A DNA stretch of 5,713 nt from an uncultured Clostridium sp. (lineage in GTDB: Bacteria > Bacillota_A > Clostridia > TANB77 > CAG-508). The stretch lies in assembly GCA_948466265.1 (NCBI GenBank), contig CAOJZU010000036.1, positions 1 to 5,713 on the forward strand, in the 5' to 3' direction. The translations under genes and the position numbers were made by a program. The notes under the pieces are model-generated. The model worked only from the letters and a program-made list of their open reading frames with translations, made no database searches and had not been told where the DNA came from. Positions 5,625 through 5,713 of the stretch are shown piece after piece (position 1 is the first letter of the stretch; each line of letters starts with the position of its first letter).

Positions 5625-5679
5625 AAAAATGCAATAAGAAAAATAGCAAAAAAGGAAGAAGAAAAGGAAACCAAAAGAA

Positions 5680-5713
5680 ATGAAAATAGCAAAACCAAAC
5701 GCTATAACCCTTG
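5680..5713 (+). CDS. Start of an unidentified gene, cut by the window end
   Basis: ATG at 5680 follows AAAAGGAAA (5662-5670) and a promoter at 5596-5624. Only MKIAKPNAITL can be read before the sequence ends, which is too little to assign a family. Confidence 0.4.
   Translation, partial: MKIAKPNAITL

Noticed and set aside
1..5713. CRISPR array, tRNA or rRNA
   Set aside because: No regularly spaced direct repeats, cloverleaf or ribosomal RNA sequence was seen on either strand.

Overview
The window is very AT-rich. It uses strong AAAGGAGG ribosome binding sites, TTGACA/TATAAT-type promoters and mostly AGA arginine codons, which suggests a low-GC Firmicute, most likely a clostridial relative. 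No ribosomal or other marker gene is present to fix the taxon.

Layout. (1) 64-857: a self-contained one-gene cassette (promoter, conserved leader, 199-residue acidic orphan protein, hairpin terminator). (2) 785-1120: a gene-free stretch with a near-consensus promoter at 897-925 and small palindromes. (3) 1121-1760: a hicAB toxin-antitoxin locus. The hicA toxin has a stop, a lost base and an extra C; hicB stays open but carries two compensating indels. (4) 1800-2171: a second cassette with the same promoter, leader and terminator as the first but an unrelated 62-residue protein. (5) 2185-2833: a relB/dinJ-yafQ module behind its own promoter, with the toxin frameshifted. (6) 2938-5548: comFC followed 15 bases later by a KAP-type P-loop NTPase of about 647 residues spread over several frames. 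(7) 5549-5713: a weak hairpin, a promoter and the first codons of a further gene that leaves the window.

The main observation is how the genes are broken. I find seven clear frame breaks where an extra C lies directly before a glycine codon GGN, so that an in-frame CGG appears. One is in hicA, one in hicB, one in yafQ and four in the KAP NTPase. Skipping that C restores homologous sequence, including the first glycine of the Walker A motif. Apart from these four sites the KAP gene reads through about 1.95 kb without a stop or other indel. In these AT-rich genes every in-frame CGG is such a site, while CGG spanning two codons is tolerated. The gene with no in-frame CGG, comFC, is intact, as is relB. 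This could be programmed or tolerated +1 frameshifting at an unassigned CGG codon, analogous to the AGG/CCC shifts described in Perkinsus mitochondrial cox1. It could also be a systematic sequence error or a peculiar mutational process. One in-frame CGG in the first cassette (491-493) reads normally and is the main evidence against a simple rule.

A second theme is the pair of cassettes that share flanks but not cargo. Both toxin genes are damaged while both antitoxins keep an open frame.
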